This document shows, in pieces, positions 1 to 10,878 of a stretch of DNA of 64,000 nt. Position numbers and translations under genes: made by a program. The notes below the pieces were generated by a model. It was not told the origin of the DNA and did no database searches. It saw only the letters and a list, made by a program, of their open reading frames with translations. The stretch covers positions 62,001-126,000 of the forward strand of contig NZ_JABAIK010000008.1 of NCBI RefSeq assembly GCF_012641465.1. The letters run 5' to 3'. Positions within the stretch are counted from its first letter, which is position 1, and each line of letters opens with the position of its first letter. The stretch is from Vibrio agarilyticus (GTDB lineage: Bacteria > Pseudomonadota > Gammaproteobacteria > Enterobacterales > Vibrionaceae).

Positions 1-23
1 CTAACCCCATAGAGGATTTTAAA

Positions 24-752
24 ATGGCAACTGTATCAATGCGCGATATGCTGAAAGCGGGTGTTCACTTCGGTCACCAAACTCGTTACTGGAACCCAAA
101 AATGAAGCCATTCATCTTTGGCGCTCGTAACCGCGTTCACATCATTAACCTAGAAAAAACTGTACCTATGTTCAACGAAGCTCTAGCTGAGCTACACAAA
201 GTTGGCGAGAAAAAAGGTAAAGTTCTTTTCGTAGGTACTAAGCGCGCTGCATCTGAAGCTGTTAAAGAAGCTGCAATCGCAAGCAACCAGTACTATGTAA
301 ACAACCGCTGGTTGGGCGGCATGCTAACGAACTACAAAACTGTTCGTCAGTCTATCAAGCGTCTAAAAGAACTTGAAGTTCAGTCTCAAGACGGTACTTT
401 CGAGAAAATCACTAAGAAAGAAGCTCTAATGCTTACTCGCGAAATGGAGAAGCTTGAGAAGTCTCTTGGTGGTATCAAAGATATGGGCGGTCTACCAGAC
501 GCTCTATTCGTAATCGACGCTGATCACGAGCACATCGCAATCAAAGAAGCGAACAACCTAGGTATTCCAGTATACGCTGTGGTAGATACTAACTCTAACC
601 CAGACGGCGTTGACTACATCATCCCAGGTAACGACGATGCGATCCGCGCGGTACAACTGTACCTAAACGCGGCAGCTGCTGCAGTAACTGAAGGCCGTAA
701 CAAAGACGTTGCTGAAGTTGCTGAGAAAGACGGCTTCGTAGAAGCTGAATAA
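24..752 (+). CDS. rpsB: 30S ribosomal protein S2
   Basis: S2 binds the head-body junction of the small ribosomal subunit, is one of the last proteins to join it and helps recruit S1. The 242-aa product matches the usual length (241 in E. coli) and shows the N-terminal GVHFGHQ stretch and the [10 protein letters not shown] segment typical of the family. A purine-rich AGAGGA sits before the ATG. It is followed by tsf, the standard rpsB-tsf pairing, with a hairpin between them. Only 23 bases of leader are in the window, so the promoter and any autoregulatory leader cannot be judged. Confidence 0.98.
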   Translation: MATVSMRDMLKAGVHFGHQTRYWNPKMKPFIFGARNRVHIINLEKTVPMFNEALAELHKVGEKKGKVLFVGTKRAASEAVKEAAIASNQYYVNNRWLGGMLTNYKTVRQSIKRLKELEVQSQDGTFEKITKKEALMLTREMEKLEKSLGGIKDMGGLPDALFVIDADHEHIAIKEANNLGIPVYAVVDTNSNPDGVDYIIPGNDDAIRAVQLYLNAAAAAVTEGRNKDVAEVAEKDGFVEAE

Positions 753-816
753 TCGCGGCTCTGCAGACTTGGTCTATGTGAAACCAATTTGTCGCATAAA
801 CTAAGTTATAGTTAGC

Positions 817-849
817 ATCAGGGGCCGATAACGTAGGCCCCTGATTTTT
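817..849 (+). terminator. rpsB-tsf intergenic hairpin (attenuator-like terminator)
   Basis: A perfect 10-bp stem (817-826 with 836-845) closes a 9-base loop and is followed by TTTT. It lies between rpsB and tsf, where a partial terminator is known in E. coli, and would let less tsf than rpsB be transcribed. Confidence 0.85.
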
Positions 850-880
850 ACCTTATCCAGAATCAACTGAGGAATAGAGA

Positions 881-1723
881 ATGGCTGTTACTGCTGCTCT
901 AGTTAAAGAACTGCGCGAACGTACTGGCGCAGGCATGATGGAATGTAAGAAAGCGCTAGTTGAAACCAACGGCGACATCGAACTAGCAATCGAAAACATG
1001 CGCAAATCAGGCGCTGCAAAAGCTGCTAAAAAAGCGGGTAACGTTGCAGCTGAAGGCGCAATCATCATCAAAGAAGAAAACGGCGTTGCTGTTCTTCTTG
1101 AAGTTAACTGCCAAACTGACTTCGTTGCTAAAGATGGTAACTTCACTGCATTCGCAGAAAAAGTAGCTGCAGAAGCACTAGCGACTAAAGCAACTGTTGA
1201 AGAGCTAGTTGCTAAGTTTGAAGAAGAGCGCGTAGCGCTTGTGGCTAAAATCGGCGAAAACATCAACATCCGTCGCGTACAGTACGTTGAAGGTACTGCT
1301 ATCGCTTCTTACCGTCACGGCGAGAAAATCGGTGTAGTTGTTGCTGGTGAAGGCGACGCAGAAACTCTAAAACACATCGCGATGCACGTTGCGGCATCTC
1401 GTCCTGAGTACGTTAACCCAGAAGACGTACCAGCAGACGTAGTAGCTAAAGAGCGTGAAGTTCAAGTTGAAATCGCGATGAACGAAGGCAAGCCTAAAGA
1501 AATCGCTGAGAAGATGGTTGAAGGTCGCATGAAGAAATTCACTGGCGAAGTTTCACTAACTGGTCAGCCTTTCGTTATGGAACCTAAGAAAACTGTTGCT
1601 GAGATCCTAAAAGAGCGCGGCGCATCAGTATCGACTTTCGTTCGCCTAGAAGTTGGCGAAGGCATTGAGAAGGCTGCAGGCCTAAGCTTTGCTGAAGAAG
1701 TTGCACTTGCTCAAAAAGGTTAA
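881..1723 (+). CDS. tsf: Elongation factor Ts
   Basis: EF-Ts is the guanine nucleotide exchange factor of EF-Tu. The 280-aa protein has the N-terminal UBA-like domain (about residues 1-50) and the TDFVAK motif at 79-84, whose TDFV residues contact EF-Tu in the E. coli complex. A GAGGAA-type ribosome site precedes the ATG. The gene follows rpsB after a 128-bp gap with an attenuator hairpin and ends at a strong terminator, so it closes the operon. A 138-aa antisense reading frame over its 5' half is a codon-bias shadow. Confidence 0.98.
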   Translation: MAVTAALVKELRERTGAGMMECKKALVETNGDIELAIENMRKSGAAKAAKKAGNVAAEGAIIIKEENGVAVLLEVNCQTDFVAKDGNFTAFAEKVAAEALATKATVEELVAKFEEERVALVAKIGENINIRRVQYVEGTAIASYRHGEKIGVVVAGEGDAETLKHIAMHVAASRPEYVNPEDVPADVVAKEREVQVEIAMNEGKPKEIAEKMVEGRMKKFTGEVSLTGQPFVMEPKKTVAEILKERGASVSTFVRLEVGEGIEKAAGLSFAEEVALAQKG

Positions 1724-1750
1724 TTTTTAGCACTGTGCGCTGAATATTTA

Positions 1751-1777
1751 GACCGTAGCCTAGGCTGCGGTCTTTTT
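1751..1777 (+). terminator. tsf terminator
   Basis: A stem of 10 pairs with one wobble (1751-1760 with 1763-1772) is followed by TTTTT. It ends the rpsB-tsf transcript. Confidence 0.9.
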
Positions 1778-1817
1778 ACGATAACGCCTGTTAAGGTTAA
1801 TCGTGATAAATAGCGTC

Positions 1818-1955
1818 TATACCCGTCGCACTTGACGCTGCAGCGTTGCTGGCTGGCTCTCACAAAGCTCATCACATAGTTTATCTATGTTGATGAAGTG
1901 TTCAGAGACTTTGTTCGCTTGCCGCCTATCCGCATCTTCAATTGGTATGGGTATA
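1818..1955. repeat. ERIC/IRU-like palindromic element, full length
   Basis: This 138-bp element begins TATACCCG and ends GGGTATA. It carries the ERIC landmarks CTGCAGCGTTG and CGCTTGCCGCCTA, and an internal CATAGTTTATCTATG palindrome. It fills most of the 307-base gap between tsf and pyrH. Its right end runs into TATAAT at 1952-1957, a possible -10 box for pyrH, though no good -35 is visible. Confidence 0.85.
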
Positions 1956-2030
1956 ATGGCATAATCTGCTAAGCGTTTAGTTGCTATTTATGACTGTTAA
2001 TCAACAACTCTTTACTGGAAGGTAAACTCC

Positions 2031-2759
2031 ATGACTACGAATCCAAAACCAGCGTATCAACGTATTCTGCTCAAATTGAGTGGTGAGGCTCTACAAGGCT
2101 CTGAAGGTTTCGGCATTGATCCCACGGTATTGGATCGTATGGCGCAAGAAGTGAAAGAGTTGGTGGAATTGGGCGTGCAAGTTGGCGTTGTGATTGGTGG
2201 TGGCAACTTGTTCCGCGGTGCGGGTCTTGCGGAAGCGGGCATGAACCGTGTTGTTGGCGACCACATGGGTATGCTGGCGACCGTAATGAACGGTTTAGCG
2301 ATGCGTGATGCACTGCATCGTGCTTATGTAAACGCGCGCGTGATGTCAGCCATTCCACTGAACGGTGTGTGTGATGACTACAACTGGGCGGATGCGATTC
2401 GTGAATTGCGCCAAGGCCGCGTCGTCATTTTCTCTGCAGGCACAGGTAACCCATTCTTTACCACCGATTCAGCGGCGTGTTTGCGTGGTATCGAAATTGA
2501 AGCTGACGTGGTTCTCAAAGCCACAAAAGTCGACGGCGTATTTAGCGCAGACCCTGTAGCCAACCCTGACGCGGAGCTGTATGATAAGCTCACTTACGCT
2601 GAGATTCTTGATAAAGAGCTAAAAGTGATGGACTTGGCCGCATTTACGCTAGCGCGCGATCATAAAATGCCAATTCGTGTGTTCAACATGAATAAGCCAG
2701 GCGCGCTACGCCGTGTTGTGATGGGCGAAGCGGAAGGCACGCTTATTACAACAGCTTAA
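2031..2759 (+). CDS. pyrH: UMP kinase
   Basis: PyrH phosphorylates UMP to UDP in pyrimidine nucleotide synthesis and is a hexameric, allosteric amino-acid-kinase-fold enzyme. The 242-aa product has the N-terminal LKLSGEAL nucleotide-binding segment, the glycine-rich [11 protein letters not shown] loop near residue 60, and the [11 protein letters not shown] and [13 protein letters not shown] segments of the family. A GGAAGG site precedes the ATG. It sits alone between two ERIC-like elements, so it is probably its own transcription unit. Confidence 0.98.
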   Translation: MTTNPKPAYQRILLKLSGEALQGSEGFGIDPTVLDRMAQEVKELVELGVQVGVVIGGGNLFRGAGLAEAGMNRVVGDHMGMLATVMNGLAMRDALHRAYVNARVMSAIPLNGVCDDYNWADAIRELRQGRVVIFSAGTGNPFFTTDSAACLRGIEIEADVVLKATKVDGVFSADPVANPDAELYDKLTYAEILDKELKVMDLAAFTLARDHKMPIRVFNMNKPGALRRVVMGEAEGTLITTA

Positions 2760-2765
2760 GCGAAA

Positions 2766-2903
2766 TATACCCAAACAACTTGAAGATGCAGGTAGGCGAC
2801 CAGCGAACAAAGCCTTTGAGCACTTCGTGAACATAGATAAACTATGTGATGAGGTTTGTGAGTGCCCGTCAACACCGCTGCAACTTCAAGTAGGACGGGT
2901 ATA
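2766..2903. repeat. ERIC/IRU-like palindromic element, full length
   Basis: This 138-bp copy lies in opposite orientation to the one at 1818. It starts TATACCCAAACAACTTGAAG and ends CAAGTAGGACGGGTATA, with the central CATAGATAAACTATG palindrome. It starts 7 bases after the pyrH stop. Confidence 0.87.
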
Positions 2904-2989
2904 AATGGCGCAGTGTATCGCGCCATTTCAGACAGCGGATTCGATTTTGCTTTCTTTTGAGAAAGCTCGACACTAGTTAAGGTGATACT

Positions 2990-3547
2990 GTGATTAACGA
3001 AATTAAAAAAGACGCTCAAGAGCGTATGGATAAAAGCGTTGAAGCGCTAAAAAACACGCTATCTAAAGTTCGCACCGGTCGTGCGCACCCAAGTTTGCTT
3101 TCGGGTATCTCGGTAGAATACTACGGCGCGCCAACGCCATTGAATCAAGTGGCTAACGTTGTTGCTGAAGACGCACGTACTCTGGCTATCACAGTATTTG
3201 ACCGTGAGCTAACTCAGAAAGTAGAGAAAGCGATCATGATGTCAGATTTGGGTCTAAACCCAATGTCAGCAGGTACTATCATTCGCGTTCCACTGCCGCC
3301 ATTGACAGAAGAGCGTCGTAAAGATCTTGTGAAGATTGTACGTGGTGAAGCAGAAGGCGCGCGTGTTGCAGTACGTAATATTCGTCGTGATGCGAACAGC
3401 GATCTGAAAGGTCTACTAAAAGACAAAGAAATTTCAGAAGACGAAGATCGTAAAGCGCAAGACGAAGTACAAAAGTTGACCGATGCGGCGGTTAAAAAAG
3501 TCGATGAAGTGCTTGCTGCGAAAGAAAAAGAGTTGATGGAAGTGTAA
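2990..3547 (+). CDS. frr: Ribosome recycling factor
   Basis: RRF works with EF-G to split the post-termination ribosome. The 185-aa length equals the E. coli protein, and the sequence shows the three-helix bundle heptads plus the conserved segment [11 protein letters not shown] (about residues 28-38). The start is GTG with GGTGATA upstream; no in-frame ATG fits better. It follows pyrH, the usual bacterial order. Confidence 0.97.
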   Translation: MINEIKKDAQERMDKSVEALKNTLSKVRTGRAHPSLLSGISVEYYGAPTPLNQVANVVAEDARTLAITVFDRELTQKVEKAIMMSDLGLNPMSAGTIIRVPLPPLTEERRKDLVKIVRGEAEGARVAVRNIRRDANSDLKGLLKDKEISEDEDRKAQDEVQKLTDAAVKKVDEVLAAKEKELMEV

Positions 3548-3573
3548 AACTTCAGCAAACCTCACTATCTCAA

Positions 3574-3604
3574 AACGCTGTACTGTCGGTACAGCGTTAT
3601 TCTG
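3574..3604 (+). terminator. Hairpin after frr
   Basis: A perfect 10-bp stem (AACGCTGTAC, 3574-3583, with 3589-3598) closes a 5-base loop, but no clear T-run follows. It may be a weak terminator or an mRNA-stabilising structure ahead of uppS. Confidence 0.5.
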
Positions 3605-3643
3605 TGATACTCTATCCAACTGATAGAAGTCTACCAAATCCTT

Positions 3644-4402
3644 ATGCATAACTCCCAACTCTTTTCTGATTCTCTTCCTAAGCACATCGCAATCATTATG
3701 GACGGCAATGGTCGCTGGGCAAAAGCGCAAGGCAAACCGCGAGTTTTTGGTCACAAAGCGGGTGTTAAAGCGGTACGAAAAACCATCACCACCGCCGCGC
3801 GACTTCATATTCAAGCCATTACCTTATTTGCATTTAGTAGCGAGAATTGGCGTCGACCTGAGGAAGAGGTTGGCTTATTAATGGAGTTATTTGTGACCGT
3901 GTTAGCACGGGAAATCAAAAAACTGCATAAAAATAATCTACGTTTGCGCGTTATTGGCGATACTTCGCGTTTTAATGACAAGCTGCAGCAAAAAATCGCG
4001 GAAGCCGAGGCTCTCACTGCCGACAATACGGGCATGGTTATCAATATTGCCGCTAATTACGGCGGACGTTGGGACATTGCGCAAGCTGCTCGTCAATTGG
4101 CTAGCGCGGTAGCGGCAAACGAAATCACACCAGAGCAGATTGATGAGCAGGCGTTGGCCCCCTATCTAACGATGGCCGATTTGCCCGATGTTGATTTGCT
4201 GATCCGCACCAGTGGCGAATGCCGCATTAGTAATTTTATGCTTTGGCAACTTGCTTATGCCGAAATGTATTTTACGTCAGTATGTTGGCCTGACTTTAAC
4301 GAGGATAGCCTTATCGAAGCCATTACTTGGTTTATTGATCGAGAGCGACGTTTTGGTTGCACTGGAGAACAAATCAAAGCCTTGATGAATGCGGAACAAT
4401 AA
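3644..4402 (+). CDS. uppS: Undecaprenyl diphosphate synthase
   Basis: UppS condenses eight isopentenyl diphosphates onto farnesyl diphosphate in cis, making the C55 lipid carrier for peptidoglycan and O-antigen. The 252-aa protein has the signature IMDGNGRWA with catalytic Asp20, the SSENW segment, and the C-terminal RTSGE motif that binds diphosphate and Mg2+. It is followed 12 bases later by cdsA, as in E. coli, and begins the lipid-precursor part of the block. Confidence 0.97.
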   Translation: MHNSQLFSDSLPKHIAIIMDGNGRWAKAQGKPRVFGHKAGVKAVRKTITTAARLHIQAITLFAFSSENWRRPEEEVGLLMELFVTVLAREIKKLHKNNLRLRVIGDTSRFNDKLQQKIAEAEALTADNTGMVINIAANYGGRWDIAQAARQLASAVAANEITPEQIDEQALAPYLTMADLPDVDLLIRTSGECRISNFMLWQLAYAEMYFTSVCWPDFNEDSLIEAITWFIDRERRFGCTGEQIKALMNAEQ

Positions 4403-4414
4403 GGACGAATAAGT

Positions 4415-5257
4415 TTGAAACAACGAATTATTACGGCGTTGCTGTTGGCACCACTTGTGGTGTGGGGAATATTTCAATTACCATTTTTCTTCTTTTTGGC
4501 CGCAGTAACGGGTGTAACTCTGCTCGGCTTTTGGGAATGGACGAAGTTTACCGGAGGCAATTCACGCCTTCTTGCGCTCATACCATCGCTGTTTTTAGTC
4601 GGATTAAGCTTTGCTTTTATGCCGGTATTGCCACAGACCCTCAGTGAGGCGCAAGGCCCGGTTCAATGGATGTTATTGGTGGGTGTTGTTTGGTGGGTTG
4701 TGGCGAGTCTCATGGCAATAACCTACCCCCACTCCAGTCAATTTTGGTCGGAACGTCCTCTTTTTAGCTATCTTTTTGGCGCTCTGACACTGATCCCTTT
4801 TCTTTGGAGCGTGGCACTGCTGCGTTCAATTCATCTTGATGTTGACCCTTACTATGGCGCTAAATTGGTGTTGTTTGTCAGCTGCTTAGTCTGGGCGGCG
4901 GACAGTGGTGCCTATTTTGCCGGCAAATCGCTGGGTAAGCATAAAATGGCGCCTCAAGTCAGTCCGAATAAAACCATAGAAGGCCTTGTTGGTGGTGTGA
5001 TTGCTGCGTTGGTTGTCGGATGGTGGCTAAGCGGTCTGTTCAATATTGAATTCAATGGCACAGTGCATATGCTTGTAGTGTCTTTCTTTACCGTGGTTAT
5101 TTCGGTACTGGGCGATCTTGTTGAAAGCATGTTCAAACGTGTTGCTTGCGTCAAAGACAGTGGCCGAATTATTCCAGGTCACGGTGGCGTATTGGACCGT
5201 ATCGACAGTTTGACGGCTGCGTTTCCAGTATTCGCATTTCTCTATTTAGTATTCTAA
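4415..5257 (+). CDS. cdsA: Phosphatidate cytidylyltransferase (CDP-diglyceride synthase)
   Basis: CdsA converts phosphatidic acid and CTP to CDP-diacylglycerol, the branch point of phospholipid synthesis, in the inner membrane. The 280-aa product has about eight hydrophobic segments and the C-terminal signature around DSGRIIPGHGGVLDRIDS. VSPNKTIEG matches the cytoplasmic loop of the family. The start is TTG with AAGGA nine bases upstream; the protein begins MKQRIITALL as expected of the family. It is tightly linked to uppS. Confidence 0.96.
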   Translation: MKQRIITALLLAPLVVWGIFQLPFFFFLAAVTGVTLLGFWEWTKFTGGNSRLLALIPSLFLVGLSFAFMPVLPQTLSEAQGPVQWMLLVGVVWWVVASLMAITYPHSSQFWSERPLFSYLFGALTLIPFLWSVALLRSIHLDVDPYYGAKLVLFVSCLVWAADSGAYFAGKSLGKHKMAPQVSPNKTIEGLVGGVIAALVVGWWLSGLFNIEFNGTVHMLVVSFFTVVISVLGDLVESMFKRVACVKDSGRIIPGHGGVLDRIDSLTAAFPVFAFLYLVF

Positions 5258-5305
5258 TTTTTAGGGGCTGATGAACAGCCCCAATGTCGTTGTTGGTCAC
5301 ACGTT

Positions 5306-6499
5306 ATGCAAAAGCTTACGATCCTTGGCGCTACCGGTTCGATTGGTGCCAGTACCCTGAAAGTAGTGGCTCAAAACCCCGAACAATTTTCGGTAGTGGC
5401 GTTGGCAGCAGACTCAAATGTGGTCGCTATGACGCAGCTTTGTCAGAAATGGCAACCGCAGTATGCCGTCATGGCTAATCCCGATGCCGCAATGAAGCTG
5501 GCACAAGCGCTTCATCATATTGCGCCCAAAACACGCGTTTTGGGGGGAGTAGAAGCGCTATGCGATATCGCCGCGTTGAGTGAGGTGGATACGGTTATGG
5601 CGGCGATTGTCGGTTCGGCGGGATTATTGCCCACCATGTCGGCAGTGCAGGCGGGTAAAAGGGTGCTTCTTGCGAACAAAGAAGCGCTGGTTATGTCTGG
5701 GCAACTTTTCATTGATGCCGTGGCACGATATGGTGCGACGCTGTTGCCGGTAGATAGCGAACACAATGCGATTTTCCAATGTTTGCCGCCTGCCGCACAA
5801 ACGCAATTGGGGCGTTGTGATCTCAACGCTGCGGGCATTGAAAGTGTGCTTTTGACTGGATCAGGCGGGCCTTTTCGCTACAGTGACATTGCGACATTGA
5901 GTCAGGTCACGCCAGCGCAAGCCATCGCTCATCCAAACTGGTCCATGGGACCGAAAATTTCAGTCGATTCCGCCACTATGATGAATAAGGGACTGGAGTA
6001 CATCGAGGCTAAGTGGCTGTTTAATGCCGCGCGCGAGCAGCTGAAAGTGATTATTCATCCGCAATCGGTGATTCACTCGATGGTTCAATACCGAGACGGT
6101 TCGGTGCTTGCCCAGATGGGCGAGCCTGACATGGCAACACCAATTGCTTATGCGATGGCGTATCCGCAACGTATTTCAGCAGGTGTGAAGCCACTGGATT
6201 TTACTCAAGTGAGTGAATTGACGTTTATGCAGCCAGATTTTGCGCGCTATCCTTGCCTCGAACTGGCGATTGACGCTTGTTATGTTGGTCAACATGCGAC
6301 GACAGCGCTGAATGCCAGTAATGAAGTGGCGGTCGCGGCATTTTTGGCGGGCAAGCTTAAATTTACTGAGATTGCGGCAATTAACGAACGAGTGCTAAAT
6401 CAGGTTTGTCAAACGCACCATGCGGCGCAGATGAACTCGATTGATGCGTTGCTTGAACTTGACAGCTACGCACGCGCACTTGCCGCGACTGGCTTGTAA
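5306..6499 (+). CDS. dxr: 1-deoxy-D-xylulose 5-phosphate reductoisomerase
   Basis: Dxr (IspC) makes 2-C-methyl-D-erythritol 4-phosphate with NADPH, the committed step of the MEP isoprenoid pathway that feeds UppS. The 397-aa protein has the NADPH loop GATGSIG at residues 7-13, the LLANKEALV motif, the HPNWSMG flexible loop and the metal/substrate motif [13 protein letters not shown]. It follows cdsA after 48 bases and precedes rseP by 21, so the genes are probably co-transcribed. Confidence 0.97.
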   Translation: MQKLTILGATGSIGASTLKVVAQNPEQFSVVALAADSNVVAMTQLCQKWQPQYAVMANPDAAMKLAQALHHIAPKTRVLGGVEALCDIAALSEVDTVMAAIVGSAGLLPTMSAVQAGKRVLLANKEALVMSGQLFIDAVARYGATLLPVDSEHNAIFQCLPPAAQTQLGRCDLNAAGIESVLLTGSGGPFRYSDIATLSQVTPAQAIAHPNWSMGPKISVDSATMMNKGLEYIEAKWLFNAAREQLKVIIHPQSVIHSMVQYRDGSVLAQMGEPDMATPIAYAMAYPQRISAGVKPLDFTQVSELTFMQPDFARYPCLELAIDACYVGQHATTALNASNEVAVAAFLAGKLKFTEIAAINERVLNQVCQTHHAAQMNSIDALLELDSYARALAATGL

Positions 6500-6520
6500 T
6501 CTCAACAACAAAGGTGACGT

Positions 6521-7879
6521 ATGTCGGTCTTTATTTGGAACTTGTTATCTTTCTTGGTTGCCTTGGGTATTTTGGTAACTGTGCATGAATTCGGCCACTT
6601 TTGGGTTGCAAGACGCTGTGGTGTTAAGGTCGAAACCTTTTCCATCGGCTTTGGTAAGTCGATTTGGAGTCGCAAAGGACAAGATGGCACCCAATACACG
6701 GTCGCGATGATCCCACTGGGCGGCTACGTCAAAATGTTGGACAGCCGTGTTGAAGAAATCGCCGAAACGGATAAACAGTTTGCGTTTGATCACAAACCCT
6801 TATGGAAACGCACTGCGATTGTTGCCGCTGGCCCTATATTCAACTTCTTATTTGCCATCTTTGCTTATTGGTTGGTTTTTCTGATAGGTGTTCCGGCGGT
6901 AAAACCCGTGATTGGTGAGGTGACCCCTCATTCTATCGTGGCCCAAGCGGGTATTGAGCCAGGAATGGAACTAAATACCATTTCAGGTATCAAAACACCG
7001 GATTGGGAATCGGTTAATATGGGGCTTATTTCCCATATTGGTGATGACGAATTACCGCTGAGTGTCACGGTTGCTGATGAGTTAGGCGCACCACGCGAGA
7101 TTGTACTCGACATTTCTAGCTGGTCATTTAATCCTGAAACGGAATCGGCGATGCAGTCGCTGGGATTTTTGCCTTATCGACCGGCTGTCACTACCACGTT
7201 GGCGATGGTGTCAGAAGGTGGGGCGGGCGAACGCAGTGGTTTGCAAGTGGGTGATACACTTCTTGAACTGAACGAGAAGCCAGTGACTCAGTGGCAACAA
7301 GTCGTGGAGACCATACGTGATAATGCAGAACAAGCGATCTCGGTAACGGTCTTGCGCGAGGGTGAGCGCTTATCGTTGACTCTCCGCCCAGATAGCCGCA
7401 AAGTAGCCGACGATCAGCAAATCGGCTTTGCTGGCGTCGCGCCACAAACGGAGGCTTGGCCAGAAGAATATCGTTTTGATATGCAATATGGTCCGATAGC
7501 CGCCGTCGGTAAAGCGGTAGAAAAAACAGGACAAGTGATCGACTTAACTCTCAGCATGTTGAAAAAATTGCTGGTGGGAGATGTGGGCCTTAATAATTTA
7601 AGCGGTCCAATTTCGATTGCCAAAGGTGCAGGAACGACCGCCGATTATGGCTTGGTATACTTCCTTGGCTTTTTGGCGCTGATCAGCGTAAATCTCGGCA
7701 TTATCAACTTGGTGCCACTGCCAATGCTCGACGGTGGACACCTGCTGTTTTTTGCCATTGAAGCGGTGATCCGCAGACCGGTACCAGAAAAAGTGCAGGA
7801 AATGGGCTACCGAATTGGTGGAATGATCATTTTCTCTTTGATGGCGCTCGCTTTATTTAACGATTTTTCTCGTCTGTGA
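6521..7879 (+). CDS. rseP: Site-2 protease RseP, sigma-E pathway
   Basis: RseP is an inner-membrane zinc metalloprotease that cuts the anti-sigma factor RseA inside the membrane after DegS, releasing sigma-E; it also clears signal peptides. The 452-aa protein has HEFGH at 22-26 in the first membrane segment, tandem PDZ domains in the middle third, and the C-terminal PLPMLDGGHL motif that supplies the third zinc ligand. It lies just ahead of bamA and skp, whose misfolded clients trigger sigma-E. Confidence 0.97.
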   Translation: MSVFIWNLLSFLVALGILVTVHEFGHFWVARRCGVKVETFSIGFGKSIWSRKGQDGTQYTVAMIPLGGYVKMLDSRVEEIAETDKQFAFDHKPLWKRTAIVAAGPIFNFLFAIFAYWLVFLIGVPAVKPVIGEVTPHSIVAQAGIEPGMELNTISGIKTPDWESVNMGLISHIGDDELPLSVTVADELGAPREIVLDISSWSFNPETESAMQSLGFLPYRPAVTTTLAMVSEGGAGERSGLQVGDTLLELNEKPVTQWQQVVETIRDNAEQAISVTVLREGERLSLTLRPDSRKVADDQQIGFAGVAPQTEAWPEEYRFDMQYGPIAAVGKAVEKTGQVIDLTLSMLKKLLVGDVGLNNLSGPISIAKGAGTTADYGLVYFLGFLALISVNLGIINLVPLPMLDGGHLLFFAIEAVIRRPVPEKVQEMGYRIGGMIIFSLMALALFNDFSRL

Positions 7880-7923
7880 TGATGACAGGCGAATTGCAGT
7901 AGCAAGGAACAATTAGAACCATT

Positions 7924-10350
7924 ATGGCGATCAAGCAAACCCTGTTAGCGACGTTATTAGTGACCAGTGTATCGGCTAACAGCGCGCAAGACTTTGTTGT
8001 GAAAGATATTCAGATTGAAGGCCTACAGCGCGTTGCGTTGGGTGCTGCGCTCTTGAATATGCCAATCCGTGTCGGTGACACGGTTAATCAAAAAGACGTT
8101 GCCGATATCATTCGCGCGCTTTACGCCTCGGGTAACTACGAAGACGTGAATGTGGCGCGTGATGGCGATGTGCTGGTCATTTCGGTCAAAGAGCGTCCGA
8201 CGATTGCCAGTATTTCGTTTTCTGGCAACAGCGCGATTAAAGATGAGCAGCTTCAACAAAGCTTAGATGCTGCTGGCATTCGTGAAGGGGAAGCGCTCGA
8301 TCGCACCACCTTGAGCTCGAATGAGCAAGCACTGGAAGACTTTTACTATAGCGTTGGTAAATACAATGCCAATGTGAAAGCGGTTGTCACCCCATTGCCG
8401 CGTAACCGTGCCGATCTCAAATTTGTGTTTACCGAAGGTGTGTCGGCCAAAATTGAACAGATTAACTTCATTGGCAACCAAGTGTTCACCGATGATGAGC
8501 TACTGTCACGCTTTAACCTTAACGTCGACTCACCTTGGTGGAATTTTCTGGCTGATGACAAATATCAAAAGCAAGTGCTTGCCGGCGATATTGAAGCGCT
8601 TCGCTCCTATTACCTTGACCGCGGCTATTTGAAGTTTGATATTGAATCGAGCCAAGTGGCGATCTCACCTGACAAGAAAGGCGTTTACATTACCCTTGAG
8701 CTCAATGAAGGGTTGCCTTATACCGTTAGTGACGTGGTGTTCCGTGGCGATTTGATTGATAAACAGGACGAGTTTGAAGCACTGGTTCCATTTGAAGCCG
8801 ATGAAACTTACAACGGCACACGTGTGACCGGCATGGAAGAGGGCATTAAACGCCTACTGGGTGAGTCCGGCTATGCGTACCCTCAAGTGCGTACGATTCC
8901 AGAGTTTGATGACGAAACTCAACAAGTAGTACTGAACGTGCAAGTTGAGCCTGGAAATCGCATCTATGTGCGTGATATTCGCTTTACCGGCAACAACACG
9001 ACCAAGGATGAAGTGCTGCGCCGCGAAATGCGCCAAATGGAAAGCAGCTGGCTAAATGCAAAAGCGTTAGAGACCAGTAAGTCGCGTTTGGACCGACTGG
9101 GCTTTTTTGAAACCGTCGACGTGCAAACCGTGCGGGTTCCCGGTACGGATGACCAAGTGGATGTGGTTTATACCGTAAAAGAAGCTAACTCAGGCAACAT
9201 TAACTTTGGTGTTGGCTACGGCTCAGAGTCGGGTGTCAGTTTCCAAGTGGGCTTGCAGCAAGATAACTTCATGGGGTCGGGCAATCGTGTTGGCATCAGT
9301 GCCACGATGAACGATTACCAGAAAAACGTCAGCTTGGAGTATCGCGATCCCTACTGGAACCTCGATGGTGTCAGTCTGGGCGGTAAGATTTTCTATGACG
9401 AATTTGAAGCCTCTGAGGCCGGTATTGTTGACTATACCAACGAAAGTTATGGCGTCAGTTTGACCTGGGGCTTCCCATTTGATGAACTCAATCGTTTTGA
9501 ATTTGGCGTTGGCTACACTCATAACAAGATTGGTAACTTGTCGCCATATCAACAAGTTGAGAAATTCCTCGAAGCCCAAGCGAAAAACATCGACAGTAAC
9601 GGTGCGCTGAATGTCGATGACTTTGATTTCTCACTGAACTGGATTCGCAACAACCTGAACCGGGGTTATTTCCCAACTGCGGGTAACTACCAAAGTGCGT
9701 TTTTCAAAGCGACGGTACCGGGTTCAGACGTTCAGTATTTCAAACTGCAATACGACTTACGTCAGTATTTCCCACTGACAAAAAGCCATGACTTTTCTTT
9801 ACTGTTTCGCGGCCGTTTAGGCTACGGCAACGGTTATGGAAAAACCGACGGCAGAGACAATTTGTACCCCTTCTATGAAAACTACTACGCTGGTGGCTTT
9901 ACCACGCTGCGTGGGTTTGGGTCAAACTCCGTCGGTCCTAAAGCGGTCTATCGTGAAACCAATACGGAGACTTGCCCAGGATTTAATGGCTGTGACATCG
10001 CGACCGACGACGCTGTGGGTGGTAACGCGATCGCATTAGGCAGTCTTGAGCTGATTTTCCCAACTCCGTTTGCATCAGACGAAGCACGCAGCCAAGTGCG
10101 TACCAGTGTGTTTGTCGATGTGGCGAGCCTTTGGGATACGGAATTTGATTATCGCCAAGGTGGCGCCTCTTACGGCGAAAAATATTACTATGATTATGCC
10201 GATCCGAGTAACTACCGCGCCTCTTATGGCTTGGCCTTACAATGGGTATCGCCAATGGGACCTTTGGTCTTCTCACTAGCGAAACCGATTAAGAAATATG
10301 ACGGTGATGACGAAGAGTTTTTCACCTTTACCATCGGAAGAACCTTCTAA
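7924..10350 (+). CDS. bamA: Outer membrane protein assembly factor BamA
   Basis: BamA is the Omp85 core of the BAM complex that folds beta-barrel proteins into the outer membrane. The 808-aa protein has a signal peptide (about 1-21, cleaved near SANSAQ), five POTRA domains to about residue 420, and a 16-strand barrel. The barrel carries the TTLRGFG form of the conserved VRGF lid motif and ends in FTIGRTF with a terminal Phe. The gene is followed at 16 bases by skp, a chaperone for the same clients. The BAM lipoprotein bamC lies separately at 52921. Confidence 0.98.
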   Translation: MAIKQTLLATLLVTSVSANSAQDFVVKDIQIEGLQRVALGAALLNMPIRVGDTVNQKDVADIIRALYASGNYEDVNVARDGDVLVISVKERPTIASISFSGNSAIKDEQLQQSLDAAGIREGEALDRTTLSSNEQALEDFYYSVGKYNANVKAVVTPLPRNRADLKFVFTEGVSAKIEQINFIGNQVFTDDELLSRFNLNVDSPWWNFLADDKYQKQVLAGDIEALRSYYLDRGYLKFDIESSQVAISPDKKGVYITLELNEGLPYTVSDVVFRGDLIDKQDEFEALVPFEADETYNGTRVTGMEEGIKRLLGESGYAYPQVRTIPEFDDETQQVVLNVQVEPGNRIYVRDIRFTGNNTTKDEVLRREMRQMESSWLNAKALETSKSRLDRLGFFETVDVQTVRVPGTDDQVDVVYTVKEANSGNINFGVGYGSESGVSFQVGLQQDNFMGSGNRVGISATMNDYQKNVSLEYRDPYWNLDGVSLGGKIFYDEFEASEAGIVDYTNESYGVSLTWGFPFDELNRFEFGVGYTHNKIGNLSPYQQVEKFLEAQAKNIDSNGALNVDDFDFSLNWIRNNLNRGYFPTAGNYQSAFFKATVPGSDVQYFKLQYDLRQYFPLTKSHDFSLLFRGRLGYGNGYGKTDGRDNLYPFYENYYAGGFTTLRGFGSNSVGPKAVYRETNTETCPGFNGCDIATDDAVGGNAIALGSLELIFPTPFASDEARSQVRTSVFVDVASLWDTEFDYRQGGASYGEKYYYDYADPSNYRASYGLALQWVSPMGPLVFSLAKPIKKYDGDDEEFFTFTIGRTF

Positions 10351-10365
10351 TTTGAGGATATTATT

Positions 10366-10875
10366 GTGAAAAACTTTGTGAAAGCAGCAAGTCTAGGTTT
10401 TATTGTGTTGAGCGCGTCATTGGCGACGACAGCTGCAGAAGCGGCGCAAAAAATTGGTTACGTAAACAGTGCCCAGATTTTCCAAGCATTACCTCAACGT
10501 GAGATTGCACTGCAAAAGATGCAAGCGGAATTTAAAGACCGCGAGCAAGAGCTAAAAGCGATTGAAGCTAAGGCCAAAACCATGATTGAGAAACTGCAAC
10601 GCGACGGTCAGTTGATGAGCAGTGAAGAGCAAGACAAACTGAAAATTGAAATTGGTCAACTTGACAGCCAGTTCAAGATCAAAGCGCAATCTTTGACTCA
10701 AGATAGCAAAAAGCGTGAAGCAGAAGAGACGCAAAAATTGTTTGAAACCATTCAAACTGCAGTGAATAAAATTGCTAAAGATGAAGGCTACGATATGATT
10801 TTGGATGCGCGTTCACTTTCTTACGCGAAACCAGAATACGATCTTTCTGAAAAAGTGATCAAAGCACTTAAGTAA
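10366..10875 (+). CDS. skp: Periplasmic chaperone Skp/OmpH
   Basis: Skp is a trimeric periplasmic holdase that carries unfolded outer-membrane proteins to BamA. The 169-aa product has a cleavable signal peptide (about 1-26, ending AEA), an IGYVNSAQIF first strand, a long charged coiled-coil middle (about 50-125) and a C-terminal strand rich in family residues. The start is GTG with GAGGA upstream. It is three bases from lpxD, so transcription is shared. Confidence 0.96.
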   Translation: MKNFVKAASLGFIVLSASLATTAAEAAQKIGYVNSAQIFQALPQREIALQKMQAEFKDREQELKAIEAKAKTMIEKLQRDGQLMSSEEQDKLKIEIGQLDSQFKIKAQSLTQDSKKREAEETQKLFETIQTAVNKIAKDEGYDMILDARSLSYAKPEYDLSEKVIKALK

Positions 10876-10878
10876 GGC

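Noticed and set aside
853-1269. 138-aa minus-strand frame over tsf
   Set aside because: It is the antisense shadow of a highly biased ribosomal-type gene, low in complexity (Ser/Ala rich), with no start signal.
4357-4647. 96-aa frame across the uppS/cdsA junction
   Set aside because: It overlaps both well-supported genes and has no homologue-like features.
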